This document shows, piece after piece, positions 5,353 through 5,435 of a DNA stretch of 5,435 nucleotides (position 1 is its first letter; each line of letters begins with the position of its first letter). Both the position numbers and the translations under genes were made by a program. Below the pieces are notes generated by a model. It was not told the DNA's origin. It was given only the letters and a program-made list of their open reading frames with translations, and searched no databases. Source of the stretch: an uncultured Bacilli bacterium. Its GTDB lineage: Bacteria > Bacillota_I > Bacilli_A > RF39 > UBA660. Location of the stretch: assembly GCA_947586295.1 (NCBI GenBank), contig CANPXQ010000066.1, forward strand, positions 1 to 5,435. Reading direction: 5' to 3'.

Positions 5353-5435
5353 ATGAAGGAAAATAATGTTTTAAAATTTTATTATTTAGCTAACACTTTA
5401 AAAACCAAAATTAGAAGTGGTTGGAAATTATGGCA
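5353..5435 (+). CDS. Start of a probable HD-domain phosphohydrolase (partial, runs off the window)
   Basis: The first 27 codons are visible, starting from an ATG placed 6 nt after a strong Shine-Dalgarno AAAGGAG (5340-5346). The N-terminus reads MKENNVLKFYYLANTLK, then TKIRSGWKLW. It resembles, from memory, the opening helix of Firmicute HD-domain hydrolases of the YfbR/HD_3 type, where a YxLxxxLK helix is followed by IRxGW and then, beyond this window, by a SVAEH metal-binding motif. Members act as nucleotidases or phosphohydrolases on nucleotides. The HD residues are not in view, so the assignment rests on the first helix alone. The gene lies 184 nt after the surface-protein stop and probably has its own promoter. 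Nothing links it functionally to the surface protein. Confidence 0.7.
   Translation, partial: MKENNVLKFYYLANTLKTKIRSGWKLW

Overview
The window is very AT-rich, uses the standard bacterial code and is organised around one very large surface-protein gene. All 17 Trp codons of that gene are TGG and no in-frame TGA occurs, which argues against a TGA=Trp mollicute. The protein has an export signal, GW-type cell-wall-binding repeats and a C-terminal sortase signal, so the host makes a Gram-positive cell wall. Together these suggest a low-GC Firmicute, perhaps an uncultured gut Bacilli or Erysipelotrichia-like lineage. The lineage is inferred, not shown.

Layout: 1-161 is a leader with an AT-rich hairpin that looks like the terminator of an upstream gene, a candidate extended -10 promoter (109-136) and a Shine-Dalgarno site. 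162-5168 is a single 1668-aa CDS. 5169-5352 is intergenic, with a terminator-like hairpin, a weak candidate promoter and a perfect 9-bp inverted repeat just before the next ribosome binding site. 5353-5435 is the first 27 codons of a gene whose N-terminus resembles HD-domain phosphohydrolases; it runs off the window.

The large protein reads in order: signal peptide or N-terminal membrane segment (about 14-32); metallo-beta-lactamase-fold hydrolase (about 36-350) with H105-x-H107-x-D109-H110, D247 and H272-H273; five degenerate aromatic GW cell-wall/choline-binding-type repeats (about 380-535); two Ig-like modules with a YSFDxGLHWQS signature (about 536-710); eleven tandem Big_3-type Ig-like repeats (712-1621); and NPKTG, a hydrophobic segment and a Lys-rich tail (1631-1668). 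The catalytic domain and its coupling to GW repeats recall the pneumococcal phosphorylcholine esterase Pce/CbpE. The long Ig stalk plus covalent sortase anchor is a different way of displaying such an enzyme.

The eleven Ig repeats are not equally related. They show a three-unit higher-order pattern (2/5/8, 3/6, 4/7/10), and repeat 7 looks like a mosaic of repeats 4 and 2. I see no CRISPR array, transposase, tRNA or rRNA. The large gene appears to be a stand-alone transcription unit, so the window itself shows no multi-gene system.
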